This document shows positions 6,535 to 7,477 of a DNA stretch of 7,477 nucleotides, piece after piece; positions within the stretch are counted from its first letter, which is position 1; every line of letters begins with the position of its first letter. The stretch is from NCBI GenBank assembly GCA_035417425.1, contig DAOLPD010000155.1, positions 1 to 7,477 on the forward strand, read 5' to 3'. Origin of the DNA: BRH-c25 sp035417425 (lineage in GTDB: Bacteria; Bacillota; Clostridia; Lutisporales; Lutisporaceae). The position numbers and the translations under genes are program-made. The notes below the pieces were generated by a model. The model ran no database searches. It had not been told where the DNA came from and saw nothing but the letters and a program-made list of their open reading frames with translations.

Positions 6535-6613
6535 TATAATCATAATATTTTATATGATGTGATACTACCTCTTTCTTTAATTCAAAATTTTTTATGGATT
6601 TTGGAAATAAATG

Positions 6614-6622
6614 TGGTATAAT
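6614..6622 (+). promoter_or_regulatory. Extended -10 promoter of the GntR-family regulator
   Basis: TGGTATAAT is a perfect extended -10 (TGnTATAAT); the -35 region is weak, as is usual for this class. Transcription should start near 6629, about 23 nt before the ATG. AAAGGAG (6638-6644) is the ribosome binding site, 7 nt from the ATG. Confidence 0.75.
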
Positions 6623-6628
6623 GTCTTA
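6614..6628 (+). repeat. Diverged third copy of the direct repeat, on the regulator's promoter
   Basis: TGGTATAATGTCTTA matches TTGTATGATGTCTTA at 13 of 15 positions. It covers the -10 box and nearly reaches the predicted start site, so binding here would mean autoregulation. Part of the match is explained by the TATAAT box itself, but GTCTTA beyond it is not. Confidence 0.45.
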
Positions 6629-6651
6629 TATAAATTAAAAGGAGAAATAAT

Positions 6652-7341
6652 ATGTCTAATGGTTTTATACCTATATCACAAAATATAGCTAATGAAATTA
6701 GTGACATGATCTTTCTGCAGAAAAAATATAAGCCCAATGATAAGCTCCCCAATGAGCATCAATTGGCCAAAGAGCTTGGTGTCAGCCGTACAACAATACG
6801 TGAAGCGGTAAAAATACTTGTAGCAAACGGTGTGCTGACAATAGAGCGGGGCCGCGGCACGTTTGTTACGGAAAAGCCGGATTCACAAAATGACCCCTTT
6901 GGAATCTCATATATAGAAGACAAGAAGAAATTAGTGCATAACTGGTTTGAGATGCGCCTGGTACTTGAACCTGCTAATGTGCGGATGGTAGTGGAGCGGG
7001 CAAGTGATGAGGAAATTCGTGAAATAATAGCATATGAAAGAGAAGCCGCTGCACTAATAGCATCCGGCAAGCCATTTTCAGAAGCTGACCAGCGGTTTCA
7101 TGCAGCCATTGCAAAGGCAACACATAACAGCGTAATTGAATTGATGCTGCCAGCAATTGAAACAGCTATCGGCGATGCTATCAATACAGCAGTATATGTA
7201 GGAGCTCATAAGCGGGCAATTGAAAATGCTCTGACCAATCACCGCAATATTGCCCATTTTTTAGAGCAACGGGACGCCGATGGTGCGGCTCTTGCTATGT
7301 ATTATCACATTAAAAGAGGAATGACTGATTTAGATCATTAA
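6652..7341 (+). CDS. GntR-family transcriptional regulator, FadR/FCD subfamily
   Basis: This 229-residue protein is a DNA-binding repressor or activator that dimerises and responds to a small organic acid. The N-terminal winged helix spans about 8-75: LPNEHQLAKELGVSRTTIREAV (32-53) holds the recognition helix, and the wing is ERGRGTFV (65-72), both typical of GntR. The all-helical FCD ligand domain follows (95-225). Its usual metal-site residues are present: Asp146 and His150 in EADQRFH, His197 in NHRNI and His219 in YYHI; Arg102 in FEMRLVLEP is also a family hallmark. A metal-assisted carboxylate ligand is therefore expected. It has an extended -10 promoter and a strong ribosome binding site and is divergent from the methyltransferase. 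Repeats in the shared region suggest it controls itself and the operon that includes or precedes ilvD-dctPQM. Confidence 0.94.
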   Translation: MSNGFIPISQNIANEISDMIFLQKKYKPNDKLPNEHQLAKELGVSRTTIREAVKILVANGVLTIERGRGTFVTEKPDSQNDPFGISYIEDKKKLVHNWFEMRLVLEPANVRMVVERASDEEIREIIAYEREAAALIASGKPFSEADQRFHAAIAKATHNSVIELMLPAIETAIGDAINTAVYVGAHKRAIENALTNHRNIAHFLEQRDADGAALAMYYHIKRGMTDLDH

Positions 7342-7364
7342 AATAATATATTTCACTAAATTTG

Positions 7365-7410
7365 AAAAAGATATGGTGAATGTCGTTTCTGATATTCACC
7401 ATATCTTTTT
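7365..7410. terminator. Bidirectional intrinsic terminator between the regulator and tRNA-Asn
   Basis: AAAAAGATATGGTGAAT (7365-7381) and ATTCACCATATCTTTTT (7394-7410) pair perfectly over 17 bp, and inner pairs can extend the stem to 20 bp around a 6-base loop. A-tract and T-tract on opposite flanks let it stop transcripts from both sides. It ends gntR 23 nt past its stop and also faces the tRNA transcribed leftward. Confidence 0.9.
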
Positions 7411-7426
7411 GATGCAAAAAATAAAA

Positions 7427-7477
7427 TGGCTCCCCAAGTTGGACTCGAACCAACGACCCTGCGGTTAACAGCCGCAT
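7427..7477 (-). tRNA. tRNA-Asn(GUU), 3' part (cut by window edge)
   Basis: Read on the minus strand, the anticodon arm is TGCGG-CTGTTAA-CCGCA (7476-7460), with anticodon GTT at 7469-7467, which reads AAC and AAU. The T arm is GTTGG-TTCGAGT-CCAAC, the 3' acceptor strand is TTGGGGA, the discriminator is G (as expected for tRNA-Asn) and CCA is encoded at 7429-7427. The D arm and 5' acceptor strand lie beyond the right edge. Other tRNA genes may follow upstream. Confidence 0.95.

Noticed and set aside
6601..6622. TTGGAA at 6601 as the -35 of the regulator promoter
   Set aside because: Only 10 nt separate it from TATAAT, far too short; the extended -10 explains the promoter better.
7427..7477. 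tRNA-Asn 3' end as an attachment site for an integrated element
   Set aside because: No second copy of the tRNA 3' end, no integrase gene and no change in base composition are visible within the window.
1..7477. CRISPR array, insertion sequence or phage genes
   Set aside because: No regularly spaced repeats, transposase or integrase motifs, or phage-like proteins were found on either strand.

Overview
The window looks like chromosomal DNA from an anaerobic, low-to-mid-GC Firmicute, most likely one of the Clostridia. The evidence is strong GGAGG-type ribosome binding sites, AT-rich intergenic DNA full of U-tailed hairpins, a DUF4015-type exported glycosidase-like protein, and an IlvD of the oxygen-sensitive [4Fe-4S] type. 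No mobile element, CRISPR array or broken gene is visible, and most of the window reads as ordinary, well-preserved genes.

Layout from left to right. (1) 1-682, minus: the N-terminal part of an exported DUF4015/putative glycoside hydrolase that runs off the left edge. (2) 683-929: a gap with three perfect inverted repeats. The one nearest dctM is an intrinsic terminator reading leftward, and the middle one overlaps a possible extended -10 promoter for the DUF4015 gene. (3) 930-5552, minus, transcribed right to left: ilvD, dctP, dctQ, dctM, that is a dihydroxy-acid dehydratase followed by a complete three-component TRAP transporter (lipoprotein receptor, small and large membrane subunits). dctQ and dctM overlap by one base, and dctP has a stable hairpin on each side. 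(4) 5649-6377, minus: a class I SAM-dependent methyltransferase upstream of ilvD, possibly the first gene of the same transcript. (5) 6378-6651: a divergent control region with two good promoters and three copies of a 14-15 base repeat. (6) 6652-7341, plus: a GntR/FadR-type (FCD) regulator, then a long bidirectional terminator. (7) 7427-7477, minus: the 3' part of a tRNA-Asn(GUU) running off the right edge.

Reading the parts together, the FCD regulator probably senses an organic acid and controls both itself and the divergent operon. The TRAP transporter would bring in a carboxylate using a sodium or proton gradient, and the IlvD-family enzyme would dehydrate a 2,3-dihydroxy acid. This combination suggests either that ilvD serves branched-chain amino acid synthesis and merely sits beside the transporter, or, more interestingly, that this IlvD copy acts on an imported hydroxy or sugar acid. 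The sequence alone cannot decide between these. The individual families are all well known; any novelty lies in the grouping and in the regulatory DNA.
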